A stretch of 64,000 bases of DNA, taken from contig OY747705.1 of NCBI GenBank assembly GCA_963556495.2, positions 22,702,501 through 22,766,500 of the forward strand, in the 5' to 3' direction. Numbering within the stretch: the stretch's first letter is position 1; every line of letters starts with the position of its first letter. This document shows, piece after piece, positions 20,786-31,456 of this stretch. Origin of the DNA: Valencia hispanica (Eukaryota > Chordata > Actinopteri > Cyprinodontiformes > Valenciidae). Below the pieces are notes generated by a model. The model did no database searches. It had not been told where the DNA came from and saw nothing but the letters and a program-made list of their open reading frames with translations. The position numbers and the translations under genes were made by a program.

Positions 20786-21045
20786 TAATGGTAAATGGAC
20801 TGAACTTATATAGCGCTTTTCTAGTCATACTGACCACTCAAAGCGCTTTACATTGAAGCCACATTCACCCACTCACACTCGCATTCATACACCGACACCC
20901 AACATGGCTCGGTAGGACGATGTTATTTGGGGTTAAGTGCCTTGCCCAGGGGCACATCGACATGTGACTGGAGGAAGCTGGAATCAAACCTACGACCCTC
21001 CGATTGCAAGCCAACTCTACTCTACCACTGAGCCACAGTCGCCCT
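20786..21045 (-). mobile_element. tRNA-derived SINE, near full length
   Basis: The minus strand starts at about 21045 with a tRNA-like head: A box TGGCTCAGTGGTAGAGT and B box GGTTTGATTCC. It runs through the 'cccttggcaaggcactta'-type body to a tail containing the inverse of 'aatggtaaatggactgaac' at about 20790. This is one of the most widespread teleost SINE-like families and also contains 'tatagcgcttttctagtc'. Confidence 0.7.
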
Positions 21046-21149
21046 AGGCACACAAGACCCACAACCATGGACACTCATGAGGGCAGTTTTGTGACAATTA
21101 AGCTAATAGTCAATATTTTTGACAGAGGGAGGAAGATAAACCTTTTATG

Positions 21150-21305
21150 TTTTATGTAGGTTCCCAGGTAAGCATGCACATAGGAAAGATGCAAAAAGTC
21201 CCTAGGCAGGGATTTAAGCCCAGGACCATCTTTTTGCAAAGCAATGGCAACAGTGTGGAGCTTTGCACCAAACTCAGTCAGCTGCATGGATTGGTGCATC
21301 AAAAA
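21150..21305. repeat. Fragment of a dispersed repeat
   Basis: 'ggtaagcatgcacatagg', 'aggcagggatttaagccc' and 'gcaatggcaacagtgtgg' resemble a decayed copy of a common vertebrate interspersed repeat with a tRNA-like B box. Too degraded to classify. Confidence 0.3.
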
Positions 21306-21511
21306 AAACCACCACAAACCCACAGTAATTTCGAATAAAGATTTCTTACACATGTATATATATATATCAAGCGGAATACTATAGCAAAAGCTGTAGTGCA
21401 ACAAGTGAAACTGTATCTTCCTTTATTTTGAGGTTGCGTGAGTTACATTGCAGACTGCGGCGGCATGACCCAGGCAACTCCCTCTTTGATGTTGCTTTAT
21501 GAGATCAGCTG

Positions 21512-21838
21512 TTGCTTGGTCTACAGGAGGGCCCCCTGGCTCAGGCCTTGAAGGTCTATGCTCGCCGTAACCCTGAGGAAGACTTTGCTGCAATCCGTCA
21601 GGAGGCCCTTTTGCTGGATGCAGAGTATGGGAACACACAGATGGAGGTAACATGCTCATTTGTCAGTAATCCGCATGTCTCGCCTAAACTATCCAGGGTT
21701 CTGGTAGAAAACGCTAAAGCTGGAAATCATGGAGGATGTGAAAACACAGATGGGAGGACTCACCCAGGAACTGATAAGGGAGATCAAATCACTTCTCCAA
21801 CCACCTGCAGTGGCCCCACAGCCCTGAAGAAGGCTTGA
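21512..21838 (+). pseudogene. Gypsy gag fragment
   Basis: The 108-residue frame begins MLGLQEGPLAQALKVYARRN and includes DFAAIRQEALLLDAE, a gag-like helical region just upstream of the zinc knuckle. It terminates at 21838. The knuckle is in a different frame about 60 bp on, so a frameshift has split gag. Recognition rests mainly on position and on the knuckle and protease that follow. Confidence 0.6.
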
Positions 21839-21849
21839 GAGAGAGAAGC

Positions 21850-22430
21850 GTTGGCCCACGTTCTATGCCAGCAACAGGGATGCACAAGGTAGACCTATCT
21901 GCCATAGATGCAGACAGACAGGACACATAGCCAGGTTTTGTAGAGAGCCAAACGCTTCACAGCGAGGCTTAAACAAGCCGTCCCTGCTGCTGAGGTCTGG
22001 GGGGAAAGGGGTTGCTGATTTACCACCAGAAGAGAAAGGGGCCACTGATGCGTTTATTGGACATAGTCCTACCATAGGAGTAACCATTGAGAGAGTCAGG
22101 CTGCAAGGGGTAATAGACACGGGGTCCCAAGTGACTTTGATGCAAGACAGTTTTATGGCAGAACATGTCACTAAAATTAAATTTGGGAAGTCCCCTGTAT
22201 TTTTCATATATAGAGCAGCTAATGGGCTAGAGATCCCCTACACTGGCTACGCAGTGCTGGACTTTGAGGTGGAGGGCATAAACATACCTGGGCAGGGAGT
22301 TATCGTTGATAGGGATGGGAACTGTACACACCCGCTCATTATAGGTTTGAATGTTGTGACTGCTTGCTGGAATGTCCTGTTTAAATGCCCTGCAGAGTCT
22401 GTTTTCTCTCCATCACTGCTGAAGAATTAG
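21850..22430 (+). pseudogene. Gypsy nucleocapsid knuckle and aspartic protease
   Basis: One open frame carries CHRCRQTGHIARFC (21900-21941), a CCHC zinc knuckle that binds the element RNA, and then VIDTGSQVTLM, whose DTGS (22116-22127) is the retropepsin active site. LIIGLNVV about 75 residues later matches the conserved ILG/IIG strand of retroviral-type proteases. The frame ends at TAG 22428-22430. In a working element this protease would mature the gag-pol polyprotein. The domain looks intact, but its gag is frameshifted and the polymerase that should follow is deleted. Confidence 0.85.
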
Positions 22431-23240
22431 AAGGAATGGAGGGGCTCCTTTGCCGTCTGCAGACGTGTTGAGGCCACTATGGAAGAGGATGGGCTGCTTG
22501 GATATGAGCGCCCAGCTTGCCGGAGCAACATGAGGGTCCCCCCAAAAAGTGAGGTGTTAGTGTGGGGGCGAGCTTGGATGGGTTCGCGTGGAGCAGATTA
22601 GTGCGCCCTGCTGGAAGCATGACCAGATGTTAGCAACGTAGGCGTGGCCAGGATGCTAGCAGTAGTAAGGAATGGCAAAGTTCCTGTGCATGTCTGCAAC
22701 CCACACCCTTACAGCCTGTCTATAGGTTGGTACGAGAAACTGGGGAAGTTGTACCACATAGACAAAATGTACACAGACCTTGTGATCTGAGCCTGTCCTC
22801 GAAGGAGGATGGAGCTGTTAATGTGGCCTTGGTGGACGCAGCAATGAATATTGGACAGAGTGAGCTCCCACAGAAGGTGAGAAACTTAACTAACAGACCA
22901 GATCTGTCAGAAAATCAACAGGAGGAGCTGTCCGCCCTGTTGCTGAAGTGGGAAAAAGGTTTTACCAAGCATGATGAGGATTTTGGCCTGACAGATGCTG
23001 TCCACCACCAATGCTGTTCTACTGCAATGGTGCAGTAGACAGCGTTAGGTTGCTCAGCTCGCCTCTTTCATTTACAACATCAAGTATTCTTCTGGTAAAA
23101 GCGATGTGAATGCTGATGCCTTTTCCAGGTTTACAGTAGCAATCCCAGATGTCAAACCCACCGACGCAGAGGCCGCATTTTTAGCAGCTGTGGAGCCTAG
23201 TTTGGTCATGTCAATTGTAGATCAAAAGGGAAACTCTTAA
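22431..23240 (+). pseudogene. Gypsy pol remnants: pre-RT linker and RNase H end
   Basis: About 22670-22790 encodes VHVCNPHPYSLSIGWYEKLG, the pre-RT segment typical of this Gypsy group. 22727-23038 is an open stretch with NLTNRPDLSENQQEELSALL, the linker just before the reverse transcriptase. The next recognisable piece (about 23060-23160) is YNIKYSSGKSDVNADAFSRF, the conserved end of RNase H. The roughly 500-residue polymerase between these landmarks is gone. Confidence 0.75.
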
Positions 23241-23489
23241 GATTGGTCTCCTGAGCAGGTAAAATAGTTGGCAAGCCACAAAAAACATCTCCCAACTGGC
23301 TGCCAAAAGAACAAAAAATATAGCAAGGAACATTGTGGCAGATAATAGCCATTCACTTTTTAGCCAGTTTGAACCCTTGATCTCAGGAAGGCGTTATAAG
23401 GCACCTCTGGCAATGAAAATATATATAACAAGTCATTTGTTCCTAATGCTGTAATGATCCTTAACCAGTGTAAATGATAAGATCCAATC

Positions 23490-23970
23490 CATGTTGAACA
23501 TGCTTTGCTCACTGGAGACATCCAAGCAGAATCGTTGGCCTGAGCATATTCCTGAGTTAGTACATGCTTACAACACAACACATAGCTCAACAGGTTATGC
23601 GCCCTCTTTCCTTATGTTTGGCAGGCACCTGCGGCCTCCTGTAGACATAGAACTAGGGGTGGGTCCCCAACAATCTTGTCACGAGCTAGGTGGGTGGGTG
23701 AAAGATCACCAACAGACACTAACAGTATAGCGAGGCAGAAGATGAGTGAGGCAGCTTCTCAGCAGAAATGTCAATATGATAAGAAGGCCAAAGCAATGCC
23801 ACTGCTGCCAGGAGAGAGGGTATGGATGCGGGAGAGAAACAAGCAAGGTAGAGGGAAATTGTGTACATGGTGGAGTGCTAACCCCTATGTGATTCTGGAC
23901 AAGGGGGGAGACACAGGGGTAGTGTACCGCGTGTAACCAGAGAAAGGTGACCATCAGCAGACGGTGCATA
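23490..23970 (+). pseudogene. Gypsy integrase C-terminal half
   Basis: 23491-23730 encodes NRWPEHIPELVHAYNTTHSS and TGYAPSFLMFGRHLRPP, the hallmark end of the Gypsy integrase core. A shifted frame (23676-23936) continues with QYDKKAKAMPLLPGERVWMR, the GPY-type C-terminal region, and VHRNALKLC closes it near 23990. The DDE residues lie in the deleted upstream part. There is one frameshift near 23690 and a stop at 23934. Confidence 0.85.
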
Positions 23971-24589
23971 GGAATGCACTAAAGTTGTGTACAGCACCCC
24001 CAGCAGACATTTTGCCATCATTAACTGTACCCGAAACATACTGTCAGAGACCTTTACAGACTCAAAGTTTGCCAGAACGATTGGTTTATGGGTTTCAACC
24101 TGAAGCTCTGCCCAGGCCTCCACAAGGTGGACAATTGGAAGAAGCACCACGACCCTCCACTCGTTCTAATTTAGGCAAACCACCAGTCCTCATTTGAATA
24201 CTGCTCTTTGTGCCTGTTACGATTTGCACACACAATCTTAGTAAATCAGGAACACGCCTTTCACGCAATTTTTTTTGCGGTGCATGCAATTTTGCGATCT
24301 TTATTTGGAATATTGATAAATCAGGCCCAATATCTTTTTGTCTTTGCGGACACTGGGAAACTGCCAGCAAGGATTATATCACAGGATGTTCATGTTTAGG
24401 CTACCTCTTTAGATTGTATAGCAAACTTACTTATTGGTCCATTAATTGTGATGAGGTGTGTAGCAATAGTTGTGATTATTGAGTAGGCTAGAAATATAAA
24501 TACTGTAATGACACTCCCTCATAATGCTTCACAGCTCCTTGAAGTTCATGTCACTGGCAACACCTGGATAGGGGAAGTTACTGCAGCCC

Positions 24590-24795
24590 ACAAGTACGTC
24601 CTGGCTCATGATGATGACTGGCTGATCAGCCGTTTTAGATTGCCTAGCAGTTCTATTAGCTCTATGTGCTGAACTGGGCCTGGTGTTCGACCAAGCTGCT
24701 GCAACCGTGCATCCCCCCTCCTCACCCCCGCTGTGTCAGTCGCAGCTCTTCTGTTTGTTGTGACCCCCTACCACCACCACCAAAAAAACCTTCCC
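24590..24795 (+). pseudogene. PIF/Harbinger transposase fragment
   Basis: 24600-24660 encodes HDDDWLISRFRLPSSSI, the start of HARBI1-like transposases (consensus D-WL--RFR---). After a one-base shift, LCAELGLVFDQAAAT continues it. The DDE core is absent. Nearby 'gataaatcaggccc' (about 24313-24326) resembles a Harbinger-type end, but I cannot define the borders. Confidence 0.5.
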
Positions 24796-25260
24796 ACTGA
24801 TAATACTTTTTAAAAGTAAAACACACATCTTCTGTCAGACTTTAAATAGCCTACCGAGTGCTGAAACTTATTATATTGTGTTGTCTGTTTTTAATTTTTA
24901 AATTTGCTTTTATTCTCATCTTATTGTTGCTACAATAGGTAATCACATAATTCAAACTTTAGATTTATTGTTCTTATTTGTTTGATCGCTTGTGCTGCTG
25001 CTTTTATTTTTTATTTGAATCTCTTTACTTTTGTTATCTTGTTACACATTTTCTCATTGCTAACTATATTTTTGTCTTTTATTGTGAAGCACTGGTTTCC
25101 TTTTGGCTGTCTCAAGTGCTAAATGGATAAACATTGATTGATTGATTGAAATAAAATGTTTTTCCATGCCTCTAGGTCACCCACAAGCACATAATTTTCA
25201 GTCTCAGTGGAATTGTGTTTTTTGACCTCTCCGAACTGCCACTAATCAGCTGGTTTGGCG
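24796..25260. other. No gene seen
   Basis: AT-rich stretch with a 'gattgattgatt' tail-like run near 25133-25147, which may close an unrecognised SINE or LINE. Confidence 0.4.
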
Positions 25261-26124
25261 CTGTGTCCAGATTCAGGGGTTGGATCCTTCTAAGGACCCG
25301 TCCTCACCGGTCTAAGCAGGTCGGGTCCTTCTTCAACGGGTAGACCGGATGTTAGTGGCTGTGAATTTGGACGGTTCTAGTCTTCAGGTGAATTCCCGCC
25401 CCTACCTTGGCGGATGTCCTGTTGCCTAGCAACCGCTACAGCGCTAAGCAGAAGAAGCTACAGAAATGGAGGTAGAACTTTTGGTGAACTTTTTTCTCGC
25501 TTTTGTAATTCTCACTTTTGTAATTTTGTAATAAGCGTTCTCATAAGCACAAAGTGGTAAACAACTTCTACCTCCATGCCACAATAGCTGAGTTCTTCAC
25601 CCCAGTGAAGAGCTGCTTTTTCTCCCCTGAGCTTAATCAACGTATAACAAAAGGCGTATTTTAAAAATGTAAAAACTTATCGTAATGCCAACTCATTAAA
25701 AAAATAGCCCCGCCATACCAGCTTATTCGTAATTACTAATGTTCTTATTTATGATAAATTGTAATAAAAACGGATTATGATGAAAACGAGAAAAAAGGCT
25801 AAAACAGAAGCGCTTTAACCTTTTATTTTTTTGCACTGCCAGATTTTAATAAACTTTTAAAGCAGTATTCTTCTCTCGCTTCGTCTCCCCCTTCGTCTGC
25901 TATTGTGCTGGAGCAACTCCCGGCTGGCTCGCAATGCATCTTGGGATGTGGAGAGCAGTAAAGGATTCACCGCACCCATCCTTAGAATTCGGGGAAAAGA
26001 AGGACGGATTTGTGGGCCGTATTTTAAGGACTCTTCGAATTCGGACAGTCCTGTTGCGGCGGTGTGACGTAACTGTCCTTAAAATTCGACCTTAGAAGGA
26101 TCCAACCCCTGAATCTGGACACAG
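25261..26124. mobile_element. 864-bp element with perfect 35-bp inverted repeats, unknown superfamily
   Basis: 25261-25295 (starting CTGTGTCCAGATTCAGG) is the exact reverse complement of 26090-26124. Further inverted similarity continues inside (left 'aatttggacggttctagtc' against right 'cgaattcggacagtcc'), and 'tggaggtagaa' at about 25469 faces 'ttctacctcca' at about 25566. The ends are more GC- and CpG-rich than the surroundings. I see no target-site duplication and no transposase-like frame. Confidence 0.75.
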
Positions 26125-26790
26125 TCTAAGCCTATTCAGAATATTCATCAGGTACTTTGCATTGACCATTTAGGGCAGAAGGTGGGTGTGTAAGAGGAGG
26201 TACTGTATAGGATCCAAAATCACCCTGAGCACATTTGTGTGATTTACAAAGTGAAAATTTCATGCAGTTGTGGATACTGAAAGTTTTAGAGATTTGAACA
26301 TTTGTTTGTGTAAGCAATTTTTTTTTTTTTTGCTGAGCGTAAGTATAGTTTTAGAAATTAGGCCCCTGGGCTGTAAGCCATATCAGCCATATCATGTATG
26401 TGAATTGGGTCTACTAGATATACAGACAGTTTGATCTCCAAAATCTCCATTCTAACCAAACTTTCTGTCTTTGATGTCTTCTGACGATTTACAATCATGC
26501 TTTTTCTTTTTATAAGAACAACTTTGAAGAACCCACAACGTAAGGGCTTTCAGTATCAAAATATTTCTGCTGTAGAGTATTTTAAGTTTCCCCAGGGTCA
26601 GCTTAATCTTTTCTTAATCCCTCTTTTTTTCTATTAGAAAGTTTGGATGGTCTGCCCTTTCTTGACAGGTTTGTTGCTGTGCCACACTCTTTGCTCAAAT
26701 TGGATTTAATGACAGGCAACATCAAATCTGTACTTCATTAAAACTTTGTCTTTTACCTATTTTTTAAAACTTTCTTAGGGTTTAGTGTAC
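26125..26790. other. No gene seen; fragments of uncertain repeats
   Basis: 26340-26370 ('ttagaaattaggcccctggg') resembles a Harbinger-type terminus in the same area as the transposase fragment at 24590. Otherwise AT-rich and unassigned. Confidence 0.35.
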
Positions 26791-26889
26791 TACTTGCGTG
26801 GTGGTGCAATTTACATGGTGTGCAAATGTTGGTAAATATTGACTCAGTCAAGCCCACGATGCAAATTTAGCTGAAAAATCTTGGCATTA

Positions 26890-26970
26890 AAAAGATTTAT
26901 GCTGTGGTAAGACGTGGTAAGATATTGTAGTTCCTGTCACACCTGTCAGAGGGTAGGAAAACAAAACAAA
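26890..26970 (+). pseudogene. LTR-retrotransposon integrase zinc-finger fragment
   Basis: The plus-strand frame reads DVVRYCSSCHTCQRVGKQNK, the C..C end of the HHCC zinc-binding domain at the N-terminus of Gypsy-type integrases. Upstream histidines are not recognisable and the frame loses similarity after about 26970. It is a different copy from the relic at 21430-24200. Confidence 0.65.
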
Positions 26971-27885
26971 CCCACTGATTTAGTGCTGCTCTTGTGGTCC
27001 ATTGAGTTTTTTCTCTCCTTTGAATTAAACATCTTAGGGGAGTGCTTAATTCTTGGGAAAGAGGGTTTTACAACCCCAGTCGTAAGTCAGTGTGTTTTCC
27101 GTGTCTTACGTGTCTGGTGTGATATGCAAATTGTCATTTACAGGTGCCTGTCTGTGATTTGTATGCACGTGTCTGTGATTTGTATGAAAACTACATGCTG
27201 ATTGGCTGTTGCGGTTGATACAAGACTGTGCTGTCGGACAACCTTTAGTAGGGGTTGGGTCGCCACATAAATTCTGTAAGTTTTTCTCCTGTTTTGTTGG
27301 TCTAGGGAGGTAAGATTTTGTCTTTATTATTTTAAATTTATTTTCCTTAGATAAGGTTACTTTTTGTAGATAATTTTCTTTTGTTTGTTATTTTGGCCTG
27401 AACCACCAATGATGTTAACAATGAACACCTATCAACCTTTCCATCTTTGTGTCCTGGGCTACTTGAGTCTGTTGGAGGATGGATCATTTTTATTTTATGG
27501 CCTATATGCCCCTAGCCAGCCCGTAACAGACAAGATTTTACTTTTTTGGCTATATGGCCTGTGGTTTGGTAAAGCTAAAATTGATTTTTGATTAAAGTAT
27601 TTTAATTGGAATTTAAATTACCTTCGTAATAAATTCTAAAATTTTAGAGAAAAGCTGTTTGTGTTCATCTTTATATGTGTGCAGAGCTGGCTGTTTGAGA
27701 ATAAAAATTGCGCAAATTCACTCTATCTATTGTTCTGCAATGCCATTCCTCACCAGTCAGGTATTCATAAAACAATAATTGACAGAGACTGAGAGCTGTT
27801 TGGCTATTAACCCCTGAGAATCAGGTGGTGTCCCGACTCGGTAATATTGATCTAAAATACTAACTTTGTTGATAGTTGCCTTTGG
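26971..27885. other. No gene seen; possible LTR debris
   Basis: 27230-27320 has LTR-like or leader-like text ('ggttgggtcgccacataaat', 'tctagggaggtaag'), and two short frames (26914-27201, 27385-27591) have no recognisable domain. A tandem of 'gtctgtgatttgtatg' occurs at about 27150-27186. Confidence 0.3.
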
Positions 27886-28230
27886 CCTTTGTTCTTCATA
27901 GCCAAACCTATTGTTGCACAACATTACTGTGAGAAGCTTGTCAAAAGATACCCAAAGAACCTCTCACAAGTCACACAGCTTAAAAGGCAATCTGATAAAA
28001 CACAAAGGAAATGTATGTAAACTTCTGGACTTAAAGAAAGTAAAGAAAAATCTCCAAAATATTAATTATCTCTAAAAATAATGTTAGTAATTCTAACTGA
28101 CCTAAAACAGGAAATCTTTAGTCTGATTCATTGTCAGACAGTGAGAAATAGAATGATTTGTCTCTTTAGTAGCCTACATATAAATGTGTTTTCAACTGTA
28201 TGTGACTTCAGAGTTTGACTTACAGATGGT
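27886..28230 (+). mobile_element. Sleeping-Beauty-type Tc1 3' remnant
   Basis: 27915-28010 encodes NYCEKLVKRYPKNLSQVTQL, the C-terminus of salmonid-type Tc1 transposases (KLVEGYPKRLTQVKQ in that group). It is followed by the family's 3' end ('gtatgtaaacttctggactt', 'gtaattctaactgaccta') to about 28220. The rest of the element is absent. Confidence 0.75.
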
Positions 28231-29230
28231 GTTTATAATTATGTCATTTTTATTTTAAACTGCACTCATTACTGTCTAAAACATATAATACTAAAATGCC
28301 CTTTTTTTACTAACTGGCAAGCTGAAGTAAATATTAATATATATAAATAGTAAATTTAGCAGTAAATTTAGCAGCTTCTAATACAAAAAAAGACTTTGTA
28401 GTATCAGATAGGTTCTCTAATTTAGCACTAAGAACAATGTGTACGATTTTACCAGTTTCCTGCAGATTTGCTTTGATAGTATTTCATTAGTACAGAGATG
28501 AGTCAGCAGAAACAAAAAAGAAAATAACTATTTCAGACATGGAAAACCTATAACACTCTTGAAAAGGTTTTTGTGGTGAAAAAACTGAATTTATTCCAAA
28601 CAAATCTGTTTACATTGTCTAAAATTGGGGTTTTAATATTTTTGTTGTTGCTGCAGCTAAAAGGAAGAATGACAGTAATCACAATTGTTATGTCCAACAG
28701 GAGTCCCATTAGTTTGTGTAATCTGTTCATTCATTTTCTGCATTCATCAAACAGTGTATGTAGGGCAACATATGTGAAGAAACATTGAATAACAAAGTTT
28801 TCTTTGTTATGTGGCTATAAACTGCTTGTGTGACAAGGGTAAAGAAAGAGTCAATTTGTAGATGTCACAGTTTATTGGAGCAAATGGACAAAATATTGTC
28901 CACTCTGTGATGACTGTGTTTTTGCTTTTTGTGTCTTCTTCAATGCAACGTCAATCTTCACCTATTTTCAGGCCAACTCTCCCCATTATTTGTTCACTCC
29001 CAAACACAAAGGTGTTTACGGGATTTGTAAGCAAACTGGAGAGGCTACCAGTGTCTTGAAAGGTTCAGAGGTCAGCCTATTAAAGGTTTGCTTTGGGACA
29101 CATTTTCAGACTGTCTTTAAACTGAATGAATCCAGGGTGGTTGCATTTGGTTGTTCCCTCTTTGTGTTGAAAGTTATGTATTGATGTAGGTCAGGCAGTT
29201 TCCAAAAAACTCCCTTTCGAAAACTTACTT
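28231..29230. other. No gene seen
   Basis: AT-rich DNA. Short frames on both strands (28548-28788, 28862-29184) carry no domain I recognise. Confidence 0.45.
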
Positions 29231-29344
29231 GAACTTACTTAAATTTTACTTTTTTCTTTTTTTTTTACCACAAAAGTGCATAAGTAGTCATTAACTAACC
29301 TGATTAGTAATAGTCATCATTTGTGTTATTTTTTTCTCAGTATA

Positions 29345-30942
29345 CACTACCGTTCAAAAGTTTGGGGTCACCCAAACAATTTTGTGTTTTCCATGAAAAG
29401 TCACACTTATTCACCACCATACGTTGTGAAATGAATAGAAAATAGAGTCAAGACATTGACAAGGTTAGAAATAATGATTTGTATTTGAAAGAAGATTTTT
29501 TTTACATCAAACTTTGCTTTCGTCAAAGAATCCTCCATTTGCAGCAATTACAGCATTGCAGACCTTTGGCATTCTAGCTGTTAATTTGTTGAGGTAATCT
29601 GGAGAAATTGCACCCCACGCTTCTAGAAGCAGCTCCCACAATTTGGATTGGTTGGATGGGCACTTCTTGCGTACCATACGGTCAAGCTGCTCCCACAACA
29701 GCTCAATGGGGTTCAAATCTGGTGACTGCGCAGGCCACTCCATTACCGATAGAATACCAGCTGCCTGCTTCTTCTCTAAATAGTTCTTGCACAATTTGGA
29801 GGTGTGTTTTGGGTCATTGTCCTGTTGTAGGATGAAATTGGCTCCAATCAAGCGCTGTCCACTGGGTATGGCATGGCGTTGCAAAATGGAGTGATAGCCT
29901 TCCTTATTCAGAATCCCTTTTACCCTGTACAAATCTCCCACCTTACCAGCACCAAAGCAACCCCAGACCATCACATTACCTCCACCATGCTTAACAGATG
30001 GCGTCAGGCATTCTTCCAGCATCTTTTCAGTTGTTCTGCGTCTCACAAACGTTCTTCTTTGTGATCCAAACACCTCAAACTTGGATTCATCCGTCCACAA
30101 CACTTTTTTCCAGTCTTCCTCTGTCCAATGTCTGTGTTCTTTTGCCCATCTTAATCTTTTTCTTTTATTGGCCAGTCTCAGATATGGCTTTTTCTTTGCC
30201 ACTCTGCCCTGAAGCCCAGAATCCCGTAGCCGCCTCTTCACTGTAGATGTTAACACTCGTGTTTTGCGGGTACTATTTAATGAAGATGCCAGTTGGGGAC
30301 CTGTGAGGCGTCTGTTTCTCAAACTAGAGACTCTAATGTACTTATCTTCTTGCTCAGTTGTGCAACGCGGCCTCCCACTTCTTTTTCTACTCTGGTTAGA
30401 GCCTGTTTGTGCTGTCCTCTGAAGGGAGTAGTACACACTGTTGTAGGAAATCTTCAATTTCTTAGCAATTTCTCGCATGGAATAGCCTTCATTTCTAAGA
30501 ACAAGAATAGACTGTCGAGTTTCAGATGAAAGTTCTCTTTTTCTGGCCATTTTGAGCGTTTAATTGACCCCACAAATGTGATGCTCCAGAAACTCAATCT
30601 GCTCAAAGGAAGGTCAGTTTTGTAGCTTCTGTACCGAGCTAAACTGTTTTCAGATGTGTGAACATGATTGCACAAGGGTTTTCTAATCATCAATTAGCCT
30701 TCTGAGCCAATGAGCAAACACATTGTACCATTAGAACACTGGAGTGATAGTTGCTGGAAATGGGCCTCTATACACCTATGAAGATATTGCACCAAGAATA
30801 GTCATTTACCACATTAGCAATGTATAGAGTGTATTTCTTTAAAGTTAAGACTAGTTTAAAGTTATCTTCATTGAAAAGTACAGTGCTTTTCCTTCAAAAA
30901 TAAGGACATTTCAATGTGACCCCAAACTTTTGAACGGTAGTG
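29345..30942 (-). mobile_element. Intact DD38E Tc1-like transposon ('Intruder'-type)
   Basis: Ends CACTACCGTTCAAAAGTTT and the perfect inverse, with at least 27 bp of terminal identity, flanked by TA (29343-29344 and 30943-30944). At 1598 bp with an uninterrupted 347-residue transposase it has the size and layout of a complete element. It inserted at a TA in the 5' region of the older Tc1 that surrounds it. Confidence 0.92.
29507..30550 (-). CDS. Tc1-like transposase, DD38E, apparently intact
   Basis: 347 codons starting MARKRELSSETRQSILVLRN, the only transposase in the window with no stop or frameshift. Residues about 5-50 form the first helix-turn-helix (REIAKKLKISYNSVYYSL) and about 55-120 the second, with an RKRSGRPR hook-like linker. 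The catalytic triad is D154 (LWTDESK), D244 (LQQDNDPKHT) and E283 (SPDLNPIE). 38 residues separate D244 and E283 instead of the 34 usual in Tc1. This DD38E spacing defines the Intruder family described from fish and other animals. GGG-VMVWGCFG at about 189-200 is the glycine-rich box. The protein would bind the ends and cut and paste at TA. No intron is needed. Activity is inferred, not shown. Confidence 0.93.
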   Translation of the reverse strand: MARKRELSSETRQSILVLRNEGYSMREIAKKLKISYNSVYYSLQRTAQTGSNQSRKRSGRPRCTTEQEDKYIRVSSLRNRRLTGPQLASSLNSTRKTRVLTSTVKRRLRDSGLQGRVAKKKPYLRLANKRKRLRWAKEHRHWTEEDWKKVLWTDESKFEVFGSQRRTFVRRRTTEKMLEECLTPSVKHGGGNVMVWGCFGAGKVGDLYRVKGILNKEGYHSILQRHAIPSGQRLIGANFILQQDNDPKHTSKLCKNYLEKKQAAGILSVMEWPAQSPDLNPIELLWEQLDRMVRKKCPSNQSKLWELLLEAWGAISPDYLNKLTARMPKVCNAVIAANGGFFDESKV

Positions 30943-31080
30943 TAAATCTAGCTGTTCTGTAAAGCCGCGTTCACACCGGTCAGCGCGTCCAGGCAGCAGG
31001 GCAGCTAGATTACATGCAAGTCTATGGTATCTACGCATCTAGTGGGCGCCAAACTGCCAAGCAGCAAGTCGCGCGCGTCG

Positions 31081-31140
31081 GCGCAGCTGGCATCTGCGCA
31101 GCTGGCATCTGCGCAGCTGGCATCTGCGCAGCTGGCATCT
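31081..31140. repeat. Tandem repeat, four perfect 15-bp copies
   Basis: The unit GCGCAGCTGGCATCT is repeated four times with no mismatch, inside the Harbinger element. Each unit contains CAGCTG, an E-box-like palindrome. Perfect identity implies recent expansion. Confidence 0.95.
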
Positions 31141-31316
31141 GCGCGTCCACGCGGCTGATGCCCGGACGCCCCGACGGTCCGTCGGGGCGTCTGCTGCTCA
31201 AGTTGGGAAAATTGAACTTTCGGGCAGCAGACGCGCGGCGTCAACCAATCAGAGCGACTCGTTGTACTGACGTAGTAACTCCTTCCATGGGGGAATCGGC
31301 AAATTTTTTATTCAAG

Positions 31317-31456
31317 ATGGAGGACAAACTGATCGTCGCTGTATGTAATGTCCGTGAACTGTATGACCCGTCTTCGTCTTTTTACAAAGACAGGAAGAGA
31401 TCGGATCTGATTTGGAGGAAGATATCGGAGGATATTGGAGGATATTGGAGTGCCAG
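31317..31456 (+). CDS. Harbinger MADF/Myb-like protein, exon 1 (partial)
   Basis: The exon starts at ATG 31317 and encodes MEDKLIVAVCNVRELYDPSS then RKRSDLIWRKISEDIG, the first two helices of a MADF domain (L--AV---LYD.......W--I---). It ends at AG|GTAAGC (donor at 31457). Harbinger elements carry two genes, a transposase and a MADF/Myb-like DNA-binding partner needed to bring the transposase to the nucleus and to the ends. Only the first exon of the second gene remains. Its frame is open, so it could be spliced to neighbouring sequence, but no following exon is visible before the element ends at 31733. Confidence 0.75.

Larger units (their letters stand above)
21430..24200 (+). mobile_element. 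Ty3/Gypsy retrotransposon relic, gag to integrase, no LTRs seen
   Basis: In order on the plus strand: gag (21512-21838), CCHC knuckle (21900-21941), protease (22116-22430), a short conserved stretch at about 22660-22790, the end of RNase H (about 23060-23160) and the integrase C-terminal half (23490-23970), then a proline-rich tail to 24197. Reverse transcriptase and the integrase core N-terminus are missing. No pair of long terminal repeats flanks it. Confidence 0.85.

Noticed and set aside
29608..30529. Several plus-strand frames within 29608-30529
   Set aside because: All are shadows of the minus-strand DD38E transposase.
31005..31244. Repetitive ADASC-containing peptide
   Set aside because: It is the translation of the 15-bp tandem repeat, with no start context or domain.
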